Assembly (NCBI RefSeq): GCF_900102675.1
Contig: NZ_FMYX01000003.1
Coordinates: 372,001 to 436,000, forward strand
Direction: 5' to 3'
Length of the DNA: 64,000 bases
Origin: Pseudomonas guariconensis
Lineage (GTDB): Bacteria > Pseudomonadota > Gammaproteobacteria > Pseudomonadales > Pseudomonadaceae
The notes under the pieces are model-generated. The model saw only the letters and a list, made by a program, of their open reading frames with translations. It was not told the origin of the DNA and did not search any database. Below, in pieces: positions 48,896-59,200 of this stretch. The stretch's first letter is position 1. Every line of letters begins with the position of its first letter. Made by a program: the position numbers and the translations under genes.

Positions 48896-48995
48896 ACCTG
48901 AGCGCTTGACCTCACCCTGTTGCCACTATATATAGCGGTGCCGCGTCTGGCACCTGACGCGTTTTTCATCTTCAGATTCAGGAATACTCCGATCC

Positions 48996-51605
48996 ATGGG
49001 CAAATCGCTGGTCATTGTGGAATCCCCGGCCAAGGCCAAGACCATCAACAAGTACCTGGGCAGCCAGTACGTGGTGAAGTCGAGTATCGGCCATATCCGA
49101 GACCTCCCCACCAGCGGTTCGGCCAGCGCCACCAAGGAGCCGGCGGCCAAGCGCGGTAAAACCGCGTCCGAGGCCCCCGCGCTGTCGCCGAAGGAGAAGG
49201 CGCGCCGCCAGCTGGTCGCCCGCATGGGGGTCGACCCGGAAGCCGGCTGGAAAGCCAAGTACGAAATCTTGCCCGGCAAGGAAAAGGTCATCGACGAACT
49301 GCGTCGCCTGGCCAAGGATGCCGACACCATTTATCTCGCAACCGACTTGGACCGCGAAGGGGAAGCCATCGCCTGGCACCTGCGCGAGGCTATCGGTGGT
49401 GATGACAGCCGCTACAAGCGCGTGGTGTTCAACGAGATCACCAAGAAGGCCATTCAGGAAGCCTTCTCCCAGCCAGGCGAGCTGGACATCGATCGGGTCA
49501 ACGCCCAGCAGGCCCGGCGCTTCCTCGATCGCGTGGTCGGTTACATGGTCTCGCCGTTGCTGTGGGCCAAGATCGCCCGTGGCTTGTCCGCCGGTCGGGT
49601 GCAGTCGGTGGCCGTGAAGCTGGTAGTGGAACGTGAGCGGGAAATTCGGGCCTTCAATCCTGAAGAATACTGGGAAGTGCATGCTGACCTGGGGACCGCC
49701 AAGAACGCCAAGGTGCGCTTCGAAGTGGCACGTGAGAAGGGCGAAGCCTTCAAGCCGTTGAACGAAGCCCAGGCCATGGCGGCGCTTGAGAAACTCAAGG
49801 CTTCCAGCTACAGCGTTGCCAAACGCGAAGACCGCCCGACTAGCAGCAAGCCGTCGGCGCCGTTCATTACCTCGACGCTGCAACAGGCCGCGAGCAACCG
49901 CCTGGGCTTTGGTGTGAAGAAAACCATGATGATGGCCCAGCGTCTCTACGAGGCGGGCTACATCACCTACATGCGTACCGACTCGACCAACCTGTCGGTC
50001 GATGCGCTGGATATGGCGCGCAGCTACATTGAGCGCGAGTTCGGCAAGCAGTACCTGCCGGAAAAGCCAGTGGTGTATGGCAGCAAGGAGGGTGCCCAGG
50101 AAGCGCACGAAGCGATTCGCCCTTCTGATGTCAACACTCATCCGACCAAGCTCAGTGGCATGGAGCGTGACGCCGAGCGCCTGTACGAATTGATCTGGCG
50201 CCAGTTCCTGGCGTGCCAGATGCCTCCTGCGCAATACCTGTCCACCAGCGTCACGGTCAATGCCGGTGACTTTGAATTGCGTGCCAAGGGCCGCATCCTC
50301 AAGTTCGACGGTTATACCCGTGTACTGCCTCAGCAGAGCAAGCCGGGCGAAGATGACGTGTTGCCGGAAATGGCCCAGGGCGAGTCGCTCAAGCTCATCC
50401 AGCTCGACCCGAGCCAGCACTTCACCAAGCCGCCGGCGCGCTACACCGAAGCCAGCCTGGTCAAGGAAATGGAAAAGCGTGGGATCGGTCGACCATCGAC
50501 TTACGCGGCGATCATTTCTACCATCCAGGACCGCGGCTATGTGACTTTGCACAATCGCCGCTTCTACTCCGAGAAGATGGGCGACATCGTCACTGAGCGT
50601 CTGTCGGAAAGCTTCTCCAATCTCATGGACTACGGTTTCACCGCCGGCATGGAAGAGAACCTCGATGACGTCGCCCAGGGCGAACGCGACTGGAAGAACG
50701 TTCTGGACGAGTTCTATGGCGATTTCAGCAAGAAGCTGCTGGCTGCCGAATCCGCCGAGAACGGTATGCGTGCCAACCAGCCGACCCTGACCAACATTCC
50801 CTGCAAGGAATGTGGTCGACCCATGATGATCCGTACCGCCTCCACTGGCGTGTTCCTGGGATGCTCGGGTTACAGTCTGCCACCCAAGGAGCGCTGCAAG
50901 GCCACCGTGAACCTCGTACCGGGCGATGAAATCGCTGCCGACGATGAGGGTGAGTCCGAGTCCTTGGTCCTGCGTGGCAAGCACCGTTGCCCGATCTGTT
51001 CCACGGCGATGGATGCCTACCTGCTGGATGAAAAGCACAAGCTGCACATCTGTGGCAACAACCCGGACTGTGCCGGTTACGAGATCGAGCAGGGCAGCTA
51101 TCGCATCAAAGGCTATGAAGGGCCTAGCCTGGAATGTGACAAGTGCGGTAGCGAGATGCAGCTCAAGACTGGCCGTTTCGGCAAGTTCTTCGGTTGCACC
51201 AATCCTGCGTGCAAGAACACCCGCAAGCTGCTCAAGAGCGGTGAGGCAGCGCCACCGAAGATGGACAAGGTGGACATGCCCGAGCTCAAGTGCGAGAAGG
51301 TCGATGACACTTATGTGCTGCGCGACGGCGCCTCGGGGCTGTTCCTGGCTGCCAGCCAGTTCCCGAAGAACCGCGAAACACGCGCGCCACTGGTGCTGGA
51401 GATCATCCCGCACAAGCACGAGATCGATCCGAAGTATCACTTCTTGTGCGATGCCCCGCAGAAAGATCCCGACGGGCGTCCGGCGGTGATTCGCTATAGC
51501 CGCAAGACCAAAGAGCAGTACGTGCAGTCCGAGGTCGACGGAAAGCCGACCGGCTGGAAGGCATTCTTTGACGGCAACAGCTGGAAAATCGAAGACAAGC
51601 GCTGA
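48996..51605 (+). CDS. topA: DNA topoisomerase I
   Basis: An 869-residue type IA topoisomerase that relaxes negative supercoils. The N-terminal TOPRIM domain carries the acidic residues ([16 protein letters not shown] and [13 protein letters not shown]). The active tyrosine is Y325 in [10 protein letters not shown], and the hinge GIGRPSTYA follows. The C-terminus contains three zinc-ribbon repeats with cysteine pairs (CKECGRP..GCSGY, CPIC..CGNNPDC, CDKCGSE..GCTNPAC) and a basic tail. A terminator follows. Confidence 0.97.
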   Translation: MGKSLVIVESPAKAKTINKYLGSQYVVKSSIGHIRDLPTSGSASATKEPAAKRGKTASEAPALSPKEKARRQLVARMGVDPEAGWKAKYEILPGKEKVIDELRRLAKDADTIYLATDLDREGEAIAWHLREAIGGDDSRYKRVVFNEITKKAIQEAFSQPGELDIDRVNAQQARRFLDRVVGYMVSPLLWAKIARGLSAGRVQSVAVKLVVEREREIRAFNPEEYWEVHADLGTAKNAKVRFEVAREKGEAFKPLNEAQAMAALEKLKASSYSVAKREDRPTSSKPSAPFITSTLQQAASNRLGFGVKKTMMMAQRLYEAGYITYMRTDSTNLSVDALDMARSYIEREFGKQYLPEKPVVYGSKEGAQEAHEAIRPSDVNTHPTKLSGMERDAERLYELIWRQFLACQMPPAQYLSTSVTVNAGDFELRAKGRILKFDGYTRVLPQQSKPGEDDVLPEMAQGESLKLIQLDPSQHFTKPPARYTEASLVKEMEKRGIGRPSTYAAIISTIQDRGYVTLHNRRFYSEKMGDIVTERLSESFSNLMDYGFTAGMEENLDDVAQGERDWKNVLDEFYGDFSKKLLAAESAENGMRANQPTLTNIPCKECGRPMMIRTASTGVFLGCSGYSLPPKERCKATVNLVPGDEIAADDEGESESLVLRGKHRCPICSTAMDAYLLDEKHKLHICGNNPDCAGYEIEQGSYRIKGYEGPSLECDKCGSEMQLKTGRFGKFFGCTNPACKNTRKLLKSGEAAPPKMDKVDMPELKCEKVDDTYVLRDGASGLFLAASQFPKNRETRAPLVLEIIPHKHEIDPKYHFLCDAPQKDPDGRPAVIRYSRKTKEQYVQSEVDGKPTGWKAFFDGNSWKIEDKR

Positions 51606-51617
51606 TCCAAAGTGCTG

Positions 51618-51649
51618 AAAGGGGGCCGCGAATCGGCCCCTTTCTTTTT
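51618..51649 (+). terminator. Intrinsic terminator of topA
   Basis: AAAGGGGGCCG (51618-51628) pairs with CGGCCCCTTT (51634-51643) with one bulged G, followed by CTTTTT. It begins 12 bp after the topA stop. Confidence 0.85.
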
Positions 51650-51726
51650 GACATTGAGCTTGCGGCGGGGCAGGGCAATCCCTGACACTGGGATATCGCC
51701 TTGCAGCCTCAGGGAGGCCACTGAAG

Positions 51727-52248
51727 ATGGCCCAGGAACTCTACACCCGCACCAATCAGAAACTCTTCTTCGCCGGGCTTGCCCTGGAGTCCATGGCCAA
51801 GGCTGAAGGTAGCCAGGCGATGAATGCCCAAGGCCTGATACAGGCCGAGCGCGAGTCCGCGCTGTTCCACTTGTATGGCGCTTTACTAGGGCTGTGCCAT
51901 GAAATTGCAGGTTTCTACCGCTTGCCTCAGGCTGGGGCGTCGCGGGTCGAGCTATTGCTCAACGACGAGGCGCTGAACAGCATCGCCATTCCTGAGGTGG
52001 CCGAGTTGCTTGAACTGGTGCGTCAGCCAGAAACCTGGCTTGCCCAGATGCTGAGTGCTTATGCCGATTTGTTCCGACCGCCGGTCGCCAAAAAAGCCCC
52101 TAAATTCAATGTCACCCAGCCGCTGATCCAGGCCGTCAATTTGGACGAGCCCGAGCAACCAGCGCTTTCCCGGCAAGAGCTGGAAAGTTGGCGGGCCAAC
52201 CTCAAGGACGTGGTTCGGCGCTTTCGTGACGCGTTGAGTGAGTGCTGA
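51727..52248 (+). CDS. Conserved hypothetical protein (DUF6586-like)
   Basis: A 173-residue soluble, helical protein beginning MAQELYTRTNQKLFFAGLALESMAKAE. It resembles the Pseudomonas family I recall as DUF6586, found between topA and sulA-lexA. Helices about 5-75 and a C-terminal helix (RQELESWRANLKDVVRRFRDAL) suggest a coiled or four-helix fold. There are no catalytic motifs and the function is unknown. A further small gene follows 51 bp downstream. Confidence 0.82.
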   Translation: MAQELYTRTNQKLFFAGLALESMAKAEGSQAMNAQGLIQAERESALFHLYGALLGLCHEIAGFYRLPQAGASRVELLLNDEALNSIAIPEVAELLELVRQPETWLAQMLSAYADLFRPPVAKKAPKFNVTQPLIQAVNLDEPEQPALSRQELESWRANLKDVVRRFRDALSEC

Positions 52249-52299
52249 TAGCGCTGGCGGCTGGTACAATAATCGCCTTTCGTGAAAAGCAGGCCCTAT

Positions 52300-52533
52300 A
52301 TGTCAACGTCCTTTCTAGAAATTGTCGAGTTGCCTGATGGCCGGATCGAACTGCGCCGCGCCGAGGACGAGGGTTCCCTGGTGACCCTGGATTTCTCCGA
52401 GGACGCCAAGGCCTTCCTGCAGGGCCAGCATGTTGAAGTGGCCAAGGCCATGTTGAGCGTGGGTGTGCAGATGGCAGGTCGCCTGGTAGAGGGCGATTTC
52501 GAGCGTGACGAAGGACCGCGCGTTTTGCACTGA
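52300..52533 (+). CDS. Small conserved hypothetical protein (77 aa)
   Basis: A 77-residue acidic protein (MSTSFLEIVELPDGRIELRRAEDEGSLVTLDFSEDAKAFL...). It occurs at this place before sulA in pseudomonads, as I recall, with no known function. CAGG lies upstream of ATG 52300; a GTG at 52282 is less likely. Its 3' end faces sulA, with a very strong hairpin between them. Confidence 0.82.
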   Translation: MSTSFLEIVELPDGRIELRRAEDEGSLVTLDFSEDAKAFLQGQHVEVAKAMLSVGVQMAGRLVEGDFERDEGPRVLH

Positions 52534-52570
52534 GCACCGCGCTCCGATTCAGGGATTGGATTGAGACAGG

Positions 52571-52610
52571 CAAAGCCTGAACATCAGCCGAGGCGGATGT
52601 TCAGGCTTTG
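52571..52610. terminator. 15-bp hairpin spanning the sulA stop codon
   Basis: CAAAGCCTGAACATC (52571-52585) and GATGTTCAGGCTTTG (52596-52610) are perfectly complementary, with a 10-nt loop that can pair further inside. The sulA stop (52584-52586) lies inside. It probably ends both convergent transcripts, although T-runs are absent. Confidence 0.65.
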
Positions 52611-53072
52611 TGCGTTTCCGGTGTTGGCGGCGCGGATCAATTGCTGGCGTGCATTGGCATTGACGTTGCCAAGCCAACTGACGACGGTGTGACTGTGGCC
52701 CAGGCGTAGCGCTTCACATGCCAGTTGCAAGGCGCTCTGGTTTGCGCCTGGTTGCAACAGCAGAATACGTTCGCGGTTCAGGCCGGCATCACGCAACCAG
52801 GCCTGGGTCAGGCTGGCAGGGGGCGCGATGAGCGTCAGCCAACGGGTTTCGTCCTCTTCGCTCAGCTCGCGCAGGATCGGGGCCAGCAGGCCCTGGCAAT
52901 GACCTGGAGCGCCGCGCAAAGACAGTTCGCTGAACAACTCCGGCTGGGTGCCCTTGCGCGGCTGCTCACCGGCAGAGTCTCTAGGCTTGAGACCTGGCAG
53001 CGCCGGCTGGGCCAGGAAGGCTTCGAACAGCGGCAACTGGGCTTGCTGGGGTGTTTGGATGAACTGCTGCAT
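52584..53072 (-). CDS. sulA: SOS cell division inhibitor SulA
   Basis: A 162-residue SulA-like protein that blocks FtsZ polymerisation during the SOS response. The RecA/MinD-like core is seen in PILRELSEEDETRWLTLIAPPASLTQAWLRDAGL and ILLLQPGANQSALQLACEALRLGHSHTVVSWLGN. AGGAGGCG is a strong ribosome site before ATG 53072. It lies 13 bp after lexA and shares its SOS-controlled promoter, the Pseudomonas arrangement, unlike E. coli where sulA stands elsewhere. Confidence 0.93.
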   Translation of the reverse strand: MQQFIQTPQQAQLPLFEAFLAQPALPGLKPRDSAGEQPRKGTQPELFSELSLRGAPGHCQGLLAPILRELSEEDETRWLTLIAPPASLTQAWLRDAGLNRERILLLQPGANQSALQLACEALRLGHSHTVVSWLGNVNANARQQLIRAANTGNAQSLNIRLG

Positions 53073-53085
53073 GACGCCTCCTGGA

Positions 53086-53694
53086 TCAGCGGCGAATGAC
53101 GCCGACACTCAAGCCCTCGATCACCAGCTCCTGTTCTTTCAGGTCGACTTCGATGGGGGCGAATTCGGGATTCTCGGCGATCAACCAGACCTTGCTGCCT
53201 TCGCGCTTGAAACGCTTGACGGTCACTTCGTCACCGATGCGGGCGACCACGACCTGGCCGTTGCGGGCCTCCCGGCAGGTGTGGACCGCCAACAGATCGC
53301 CGTCGAAGATGCCGATGTCCTTCATGCTCATGCCGTGGACACGCAGCAGATAGTCGGCGCGAGGATGGAAGAAGGCTGGGTTGATGTTGCAGGATTCTTC
53401 GATGTGTTGCTCGGCGAGGATCGGTGCGCCGGCAGCGACCCGGCCGATGATAGGCAGGCTGTTCTCTTCTGCCTTGGTCTCAAGCCCTGGAATGCGAATG
53501 CCGCGGGAGGCGCCCGGGGTCATTTCGATCGCTCCTTTGCGAGCGAGCGCCTTGAGATGCTCTTCGGCGGCATTGGGCGATTTGAACCCAAGCTCCTGAG
53601 CGATTTCCGCGCGGGTCGGCGGAAAGCCGTTGTCTTCCAGGCAGCGTTTGATGAAGGCCAGGATTTCAGCTTGGCGTGGCGTCAGTTTAAGCAT
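53086..53694 (-). CDS. lexA: LexA repressor
   Basis: A 202-residue SOS repressor and serine-lysine autoprotease. The N-terminal winged helix (about 1-65; [24 protein letters not shown]) is followed by the cleavage site A88-G89 (GRVAAGAP) and the catalytic S123 (GMSMKDIG) and K160 (VTVKRF). RecA filaments trigger its self-cleavage. Two SOS boxes overlap its own promoter, giving autoregulation, and sulA follows in the same operon. Confidence 0.97.
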   Translation of the reverse strand: MLKLTPRQAEILAFIKRCLEDNGFPPTRAEIAQELGFKSPNAAEEHLKALARKGAIEMTPGASRGIRIPGLETKAEENSLPIIGRVAAGAPILAEQHIEESCNINPAFFHPRADYLLRVHGMSMKDIGIFDGDLLAVHTCREARNGQVVVARIGDEVTVKRFKREGSKVWLIAENPEFAPIEVDLKEQELVIEGLSVGVIRR

Positions 53695-53704
53695 GGCAAG
53701 CGCT

Positions 53705-53756
53705 CTGTCTTTTTATACAGTGACTGGGATTATATACAGTGGCTGGCCAGCTGCAA
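53705..53756 (-). promoter_or_regulatory. lexA-sulA promoter with two SOS boxes
   Basis: Box 1 is CTGTCTTTTTATACAG (53705-53720) and box 2 is CTGGGATTATATACAG (53724-53739); both fit CTG-N10-CAG. On the minus strand the promoter reads TTGCAG (53756-53751), 16 bp, TATAAT (53734-53729), so box 2 covers the -10 element and box 1 the start region. Confidence 0.9.
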
Positions 53757-53877
53757 GCACTGTGGGCCGGGAAAACACGTCACTGTGTCGTGCATATAGG
53801 GCGAAGCCTGCGCCAACCGTGGCTTGCAGCGAATGTTTCAATGCTGTGGTTAAATGGCGACTGGCGGGTCACGTGTC

Positions 53878-53921
53878 TTGACAGATGAAAGCTTGAAACG
53901 TATGTTTCAAACAACTGTTTG
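53878..53921 (+). promoter_or_regulatory. psrA promoter with two PsrA operators
   Basis: TTGACA (53878-53883), 17 bp, TATGTT (53901-53906) is a good sigma-70 promoter. The palindrome TTGAAAC-GTAT-GTTTCAA (53893-53910) covers the -10, and CAAAC-AACT-GTTTG (53908-53921) covers the start site. Both match the PsrA consensus G/C-AAAC-N2-4-GTTT-G/C, so autorepression is expected. Confidence 0.85.
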
Positions 53922-53936
53922 TCAGGCGGAGTAGTC

Positions 53937-54650
53937 ATGGCCCAATCGGAAACCGTTGAACGCATTCTCGATGCTGCAGAGCAGCTGTTTGCGGAGAGGG
54001 GGTTCGCGGAAACCTCGTTGCGGCTGATCACCAGCAAGGCCGGGGTCAACCTGGCGGCGGTCAACTACCATTTCGGCTCCAAGAAAGCCCTGATCCAGGC
54101 GGTATTCTCGCGTTTTCTCGGCCCGTTCTGCTCCAGTCTCGAACGTGAGCTGGATCGTCGTCAGGCGCGCCCCGAGCCCAAACCGAGCCTGGAGGAGTTG
54201 CTCGAGATGCTGGTCGAGCAAGCGCTGGCCGTGCAGCCTCGCAGCAACAACGATCTGTCGATCTTCATGCGCCTGCTTGGCCTTGCCTTCAGCCAGAGCC
54301 AAGGTCACCTACGTCGATACCTCGAAGACATGTACGGCAAGGTGTTCCGCCGCTACATGCTGCTGGTCAACGAAGCCGCGCCACGTATCCCGCCGCTGGA
54401 GCTGTTCTGGCGCGTGCACTTCATGCTTGGGGCTGCCGCTTTCAGCATGTCGGGCATCAAGGCGCTGCGTGCCATCGCCGAAACCGACTTCGGCATCAAT
54501 ACCTCGATCGAGCAAGTGATGCGCCTGATGGTGCCGTTTCTCGCCGCTGGCATGCGTGCCGACAGTGGGGTCACCGATCCGGCCATGGCCACCGCACAAT
54601 TGCGTCCACGCAGCAAAACCAGCGTCGCGCCAGCGCCTGTCAAGGCCTGA
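53937..54650 (+). CDS. psrA: TetR-family regulator PsrA
   Basis: A 237-residue TetR regulator. The N-terminal helix-turn-helix (ILDAAEQLFAERGFAETSLRLITSKAGVNLAAVNYHFGSKKALIQAVF) is followed by a helical ligand domain. Sequence and position next to lexA identify it as PsrA, which responds to long-chain acyl groups, represses its own gene and fatty-acid oxidation genes, and activates rpoS in Pseudomonas. GGAG precedes ATG 53937. Tandem operators overlap its promoter. Confidence 0.93.
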   Translation: MAQSETVERILDAAEQLFAERGFAETSLRLITSKAGVNLAAVNYHFGSKKALIQAVFSRFLGPFCSSLERELDRRQARPEPKPSLEELLEMLVEQALAVQPRSNNDLSIFMRLLGLAFSQSQGHLRRYLEDMYGKVFRRYMLLVNEAAPRIPPLELFWRVHFMLGAAAFSMSGIKALRAIAETDFGINTSIEQVMRLMVPFLAAGMRADSGVTDPAMATAQLRPRSKTSVAPAPVKA

Positions 54651-54689
54651 CACTGTGCGCTAAGAGGCGCTTGGGCTAAGCTAGCGCCC

Positions 54690-55214
54690 ATGCCTGACCT
54701 CGACTACCTACATATCTCTCTTGCCGACCAGCGCCTCTACGGATTCACCCGTGGGGCGCTGCGTGTGCGCCTGGAGGTATCCACGGCGCGAAACGGTGCC
54801 GGGGAGCTCAATGGCTCCGGCTGTACGCCGCGAGGCCTTCACCAGGTCCGCGCCAAGATCGGTGCCGGCCTGCCGCAGGGCGCTGTACTGCGCAGCCGGC
54901 GCTGGACGGGCGAGGTCTGGTCCCTGAAGCTGCATGAGCAGTTTCCCGGGCGCGACTGGATCCTGAGCCGCATTCTCTGGCTCAGTGGTTGTGAACCTGG
55001 GGTCAATCGGCTTGGCAAGGTCGACACCTTTCGCCGCTACATCTACCTGCACGGTACGCCGGACACTGAACCTATGGGCATCCCGTTGTCCCATGGTTGC
55101 ATACGTCTCAGGAACAGCGACTTGATCGCGTTGTTCGATCGGGTACCGGACCACTGCGCGGTGCGGATCGATGAGTCTGCCTGCCCGCACTGGGGCGTGC
55201 TGCCCCTCCCATGA
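54690..55214 (+). CDS. YkuD-fold L,D-transpeptidase/carboxypeptidase-like protein without signal peptide
   Basis: A 174-residue YkuD-domain protein. The catalytic motif is complete: HGTPDTEPMGIPLSHGCIRL, with the histidine and the cysteine nucleophile in SHGCIR. The N-terminus (MPDLDYLHISLADQRLYGFT) begins directly with the domain and has no signal peptide or membrane anchor, so it should be cytoplasmic, unlike classical L,D-transpeptidases. Its stop overlaps the possible first ATG of nagZ. Cytoplasmic YkuD proteins acting as L,D-carboxypeptidases in cell-wall recycling are known (ElsL of Acinetobacter), and the link with NagZ suggests the same here, by inference. Confidence 0.9.
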   Translation: MPDLDYLHISLADQRLYGFTRGALRVRLEVSTARNGAGELNGSGCTPRGLHQVRAKIGAGLPQGAVLRSRRWTGEVWSLKLHEQFPGRDWILSRILWLSGCEPGVNRLGKVDTFRRYIYLHGTPDTEPMGIPLSHGCIRLRNSDLIALFDRVPDHCAVRIDESACPHWGVLPLP

Positions 55215-55225
55215 AGGAATCCAAT

Positions 55226-56236
55226 ATGACTGCCCGCCTGCAAGGCTCCCTGATGGTGGATATCGCCGGTAAATGGCTGACCGCCGAAGACCGTCATCTC
55301 CTGCGCCAGCCCGAAGTGGCCGGCCTGATCATTTTTGCCCGCAACATCGATAGCCCTCGCCAGGTGCGTGAGCTGTGCGCCTCCATCCGCGCTGTGCGCC
55401 CCGACCTCATCCTGGCTGTCGACCAGGAGGGTGGGCGGGTCCAACGCCTACGCCAGGGGTTCGTACGTCTGCCGGCCATGCGTGCGATCGCCGACAATGC
55501 CAACGCCGAATACCTGGCCGAGCAGTGTGGTTGGCTGATGGCGACCGAAGTGCAGGCTGTAGGCCTTGACCTGAGCTTCGCCCCGGTGCTTGACCTGGAT
55601 CATCAGCGCAGCGCTGTAGTCGGCAGCCGTGCCTTCGAGGGCGACCCGGCGCGCGCCACCCAACTGGCGGGGGCGTTCATCCGCGGTATGAATGCCGCTG
55701 GCATGGCTGCTTGTGGCAAGCACTTCCCGGGGCATGGCTGGGCGGAAGCCGACTCTCACGTGGCCATACCTACGGATGAGCGCAGCCTTGAGCAGTTACG
55801 CCAGGCGGACCTGCTGCCTTTCATTCAGCTAAGAGGCCAATTGGCGGCTGTGATGCCTGCGCATGTGATCTACCCGCAAATCGATAACCAGCCGGCCGGG
55901 TTCTCGCGTCGCTGGCTGCAGGACATCCTGCGCGGTGAGATGGGGTTCGAGGGGGTGATTTTCAGTGACGACTTGTCCATGGCCGGTGCCCATGTGGTGG
56001 GTGATGCTGCCAGCCGGATCGAGGCGGCCCTGAGTGCTGGTTGCGACATGGGGTTGGTGTGCAATGACCGGGCAGCGGCGGAGCTGGCATTGAGCGCGGC
56101 CCAGCGGCTGAAGGTCGAGCCATCGCCGCGGATCGCGAGGATGCGCGGACGTGGCTTCGCCCGCACCGATTGCCGCCAGCAGCCGCGTTGGCTGGAGGCG
56201 CTGGGTGCTTTGAAGGAAGCGCAGTTGGTCGATTGA
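55226..56236 (+). CDS. nagZ: Beta-N-acetylhexosaminidase NagZ
   Basis: A 336-residue family 3 glycoside hydrolase that removes GlcNAc from anhydro-muropeptides in the cytosol during cell-wall recycling; its products feed AmpR signalling in many pseudomonads. Motifs: VDQEGGRVQRL, the catalytic histidine loop KHFPGHGWAEADSHV and the nucleophile aspartate in VIFSDDLSMAG. AAGGA precedes ATG 55226; an ATG at 55211 overlaps the YkuD gene stop. The two genes are clearly co-transcribed. Confidence 0.96.
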   Translation: MTARLQGSLMVDIAGKWLTAEDRHLLRQPEVAGLIIFARNIDSPRQVRELCASIRAVRPDLILAVDQEGGRVQRLRQGFVRLPAMRAIADNANAEYLAEQCGWLMATEVQAVGLDLSFAPVLDLDHQRSAVVGSRAFEGDPARATQLAGAFIRGMNAAGMAACGKHFPGHGWAEADSHVAIPTDERSLEQLRQADLLPFIQLRGQLAAVMPAHVIYPQIDNQPAGFSRRWLQDILRGEMGFEGVIFSDDLSMAGAHVVGDAASRIEAALSAGCDMGLVCNDRAAAELALSAAQRLKVEPSPRIARMRGRGFARTDCRQQPRWLEALGALKEAQLVD

Positions 56237-56293
56237 TTTGGGGTGCCTTGATTCGGCGCGATCTGGTGGAGCGACGAAAGCGTCCTCCACAGA

Positions 56294-59200
56294 TCAGCGA
56301 CTGCGCTTGCCAGGCAGTGGCGCAAACAGTGCCTCGATCTCCTCATCGCCCAAGCGCCATTGGCCAGCCGATCCGCCATCGAGCAGGCCGGCTGCCAGGG
56401 CTGCCTTCTCCTGTTGAAGCTGCTGGATCTTTTCTTCTACCGTGCCTCGGGTTATCAGCTTGAACACAAACACCGGCTTGTCCTGGCCTATGCGATAGGC
56501 GCGGTCGGTGGCCTGGCTCTCGCTGGCTGGATTCCACCACGGGTCGTAGTGGATCACCGTGTCGGCAGCCGTCAGGTTCAGGCCCGTGCCGCCGGCCTTG
56601 AGGCTGATCAGGAATACCTCGCTTTCGCCGGTCTGAAACTGCTGCACAGGGGTGCGTCGGTCACGGGTGTCACCGGTCAGTAGGCTATAGCGGACATTGC
56701 GCTTGGCAAGTTCGGTCTCGATCAACGCCAGCATCGAGGTGAATTGCGAAAACAGCAGCACCCGGCGCCCCTCGCTGAGCAACTCCTCGAGCATGTCCAT
56801 CAAACTGCCGAGCTTGCCCTTGTCGGCCTGGTTGCCCTTGGCCTCCACGCCCTTGACCAGGCGAAGGTCACAGCACACCTGGCGCAGCTTGAGCAAGGCA
56901 TCGAGGATGACGATCTGACTGCGCGCCGCCCCATTGCGGGCTATCTCGTCACGGACTTTCTTGTCCATGGCCACGCGCACGGCTTCGTAGGTGTCGCGCT
57001 GGGCATCGCTGAGCTCGACCCAGTGGATCATCTCGGTTTTGGCCGGCAGCTCGGTGGCCACCTGTTCCTTGGTCCGGCGCAGCAGGAATGGTCGGATGCG
57101 ACTGGCCAGATGCGCCATGCGTTCGGTATCGCCGTGGCGTTCGATCGGTGTGCGGTAGTCCTGGTTGAAGCGCTTCAGATCGCCCAGCCAGCCAGGCATC
57201 AGGAAGTGGAACAGCGACCATAGCTCGCCCAGGTTGTTCTCCATCGGGGTGCCGGTCAGGCACAGGCGCTGGCCTGCCTTCAGATCGCAGACCGCTTGGG
57301 CTGCCTTGCTGGTACTGCTCTTGATGTTCTGCGCCTCGTCGAGAATCAGCAGGCTCCAGTGCACTGAACGCAGGTGCTCCAGATCCCGCGGGAGCAGGGC
57401 GTAGGTGGTCAGGATCACATCGTAGTCGTGCAGCGCGGTGAAGTGCTTGCTGCGGCCCGGGCCATGCAGTGCCAGGACGCGAAGTGCGGGAGCGAAGCGT
57501 TGGGCTTCATCGAGCCAGTTGGGCACAAGGCTCGTGGGCATCACCACCAGGGCCGGTTGCTCCAGGCGTGCGCTTTGTTTCTCAAGCAGCAGGTGGGCAA
57601 GGGTCTGCAGGGTCTTGCCCAGGCCCATGTCATCGCCCAGGATGCCGCCGGTGCCCATTTCGCGCAGGGCCTGCAGCCAGTTCAGGCCTTGCTGCTGGTA
57701 GGGGCGCAGCTCGGCCTTGAGCTCCTTGGGCGGCTCGATCTGCAAATCACGCGCATCGCGCAGTCGTCGGCCCAGCTCACGCACATGCTCGCCGCCTTCC
57801 CAGTGCAGGGGCAGGTGCTCGATATCGTTCAGTCGCGCCGCATCGGCACGCTCCAGGCGCAGGGATGGGCCGACAGCATCTTCATGCAGGTAGAGCTCGC
57901 CGAGGGTGCCCATCACCGCTTTGATCCGGCCATAGGGCAGGGCGACACGCAGGGCAGGGCTGTCCTGGCGGCCGCGGTTGAGGTCGATGAGCAGGTGTTC
58001 ATCGTCGCTACGTCGGGCCAGTTCGCCGGCGCGCAGCAGTTCAGGACTGCTGCGCAACAGCTGCAGCACGATCGGCAGCAGGCTGTGGCGTTGCCCATCG
58101 ACCACGATACCCAGCTCGAGATCGAACCATTCATGGCCCGGCGCTTCTTGGACGGTGGCGTACCAGTCGTCCACCTCCTGTAGATCGAAGGCGAAATCCC
58201 GAGGAATGTCGATCTCCCAGCCGGCCTGACGCAGTTTGGGCAGCCCTTCGCGGGCAAAGCGCAGCCAAGCCTCATCGTCGGGTAGCTGGAGCATCTCGCC
58301 TGCGCTGTCCGGCAGAGCTTTGCTCTGTCGGGTGGCAGGCTTGAAGCCCAGTTCGCGCAGGGTTTGGCGAAAGGCTTGCTCGGTCTTGGGCTGGCGACGG
58401 ATGCGCTGGCTGGTTTCGCCTACCAGGCGGCTCAGGGGCTTTTCATCGGTGCCGCTGGCAAGCAGGCCGTCATAACTGAACGCCAGCGCAGCGCGATGCT
58501 GCATCTGACGCTGCATACGCCCGGTCTTGGGCATGTAGGCACTGAATTCCAGGCTGCCCAAGGTCAGGTGCGGACGTGGCTGGATGTCATCGTGCTCTTC
58601 GCTACGCACGGCGGTAGGGGTGGGGACTTGGCGGTTCAAGGCATTCAGGCGGTGACTCAAAGGGACAACCAGGTGTTCGGGTACGATGGGCGCGCGCGCC
58701 AGCTGGCTGGCGATGAATGGGTCCAGGTTATGTTGCAGCCTGCCGGTTTGGCGGGTCTGCGGATTGACGTAATACAGCGGGTCGAGCGGCAGGACCTGCA
58801 GCGGTGTGTCGCTGTCGTGATGCCAGACGCCCCGGTACGCGCCGTCCTCCAGTCGGACCCAGCGAAACTCGGCGGCCTGGTCCGGGCCAGGAGTCAGCGG
58901 CTCCTGCTGCTGGTCGAACAGCAGGTGACCGCTTGCCAATGCGTACTCGAGGAGTTCGGAACCCTTTTTCCCCTCCAGGCGGGTTACCGGCGAGACGACG
59001 TTGCTGTTCTGGGCGCTGATCAGGCGCAGCAGCCGCGCATCGGCTTCGGTTACATAGCGTGGCGTGTAGTAGATCATTTCCGGCAGCGAGGTGATCCTGC
59101 TCAGCTTCAGTGTGCCGTCGTTCTGGCGTGTGCCTTTCACCGCCTCCAGCCGACATTGCGCCTGGTTCAGGCTGATCTGGTAGTAGATGGCTGGCCCTTT

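Noticed and set aside
48978..51440. 820-codon open frame antisense to topA
   Set aside because: A shadow of the high-GC topA frame: no ribosome site or family signature, and topA is unambiguous. The same applies to long antisense frames over fadB (45329-47305), acnA (18792-20690), uup (42266-43663), the ABC exporter (24608-26131) and mqo (28316-30088).
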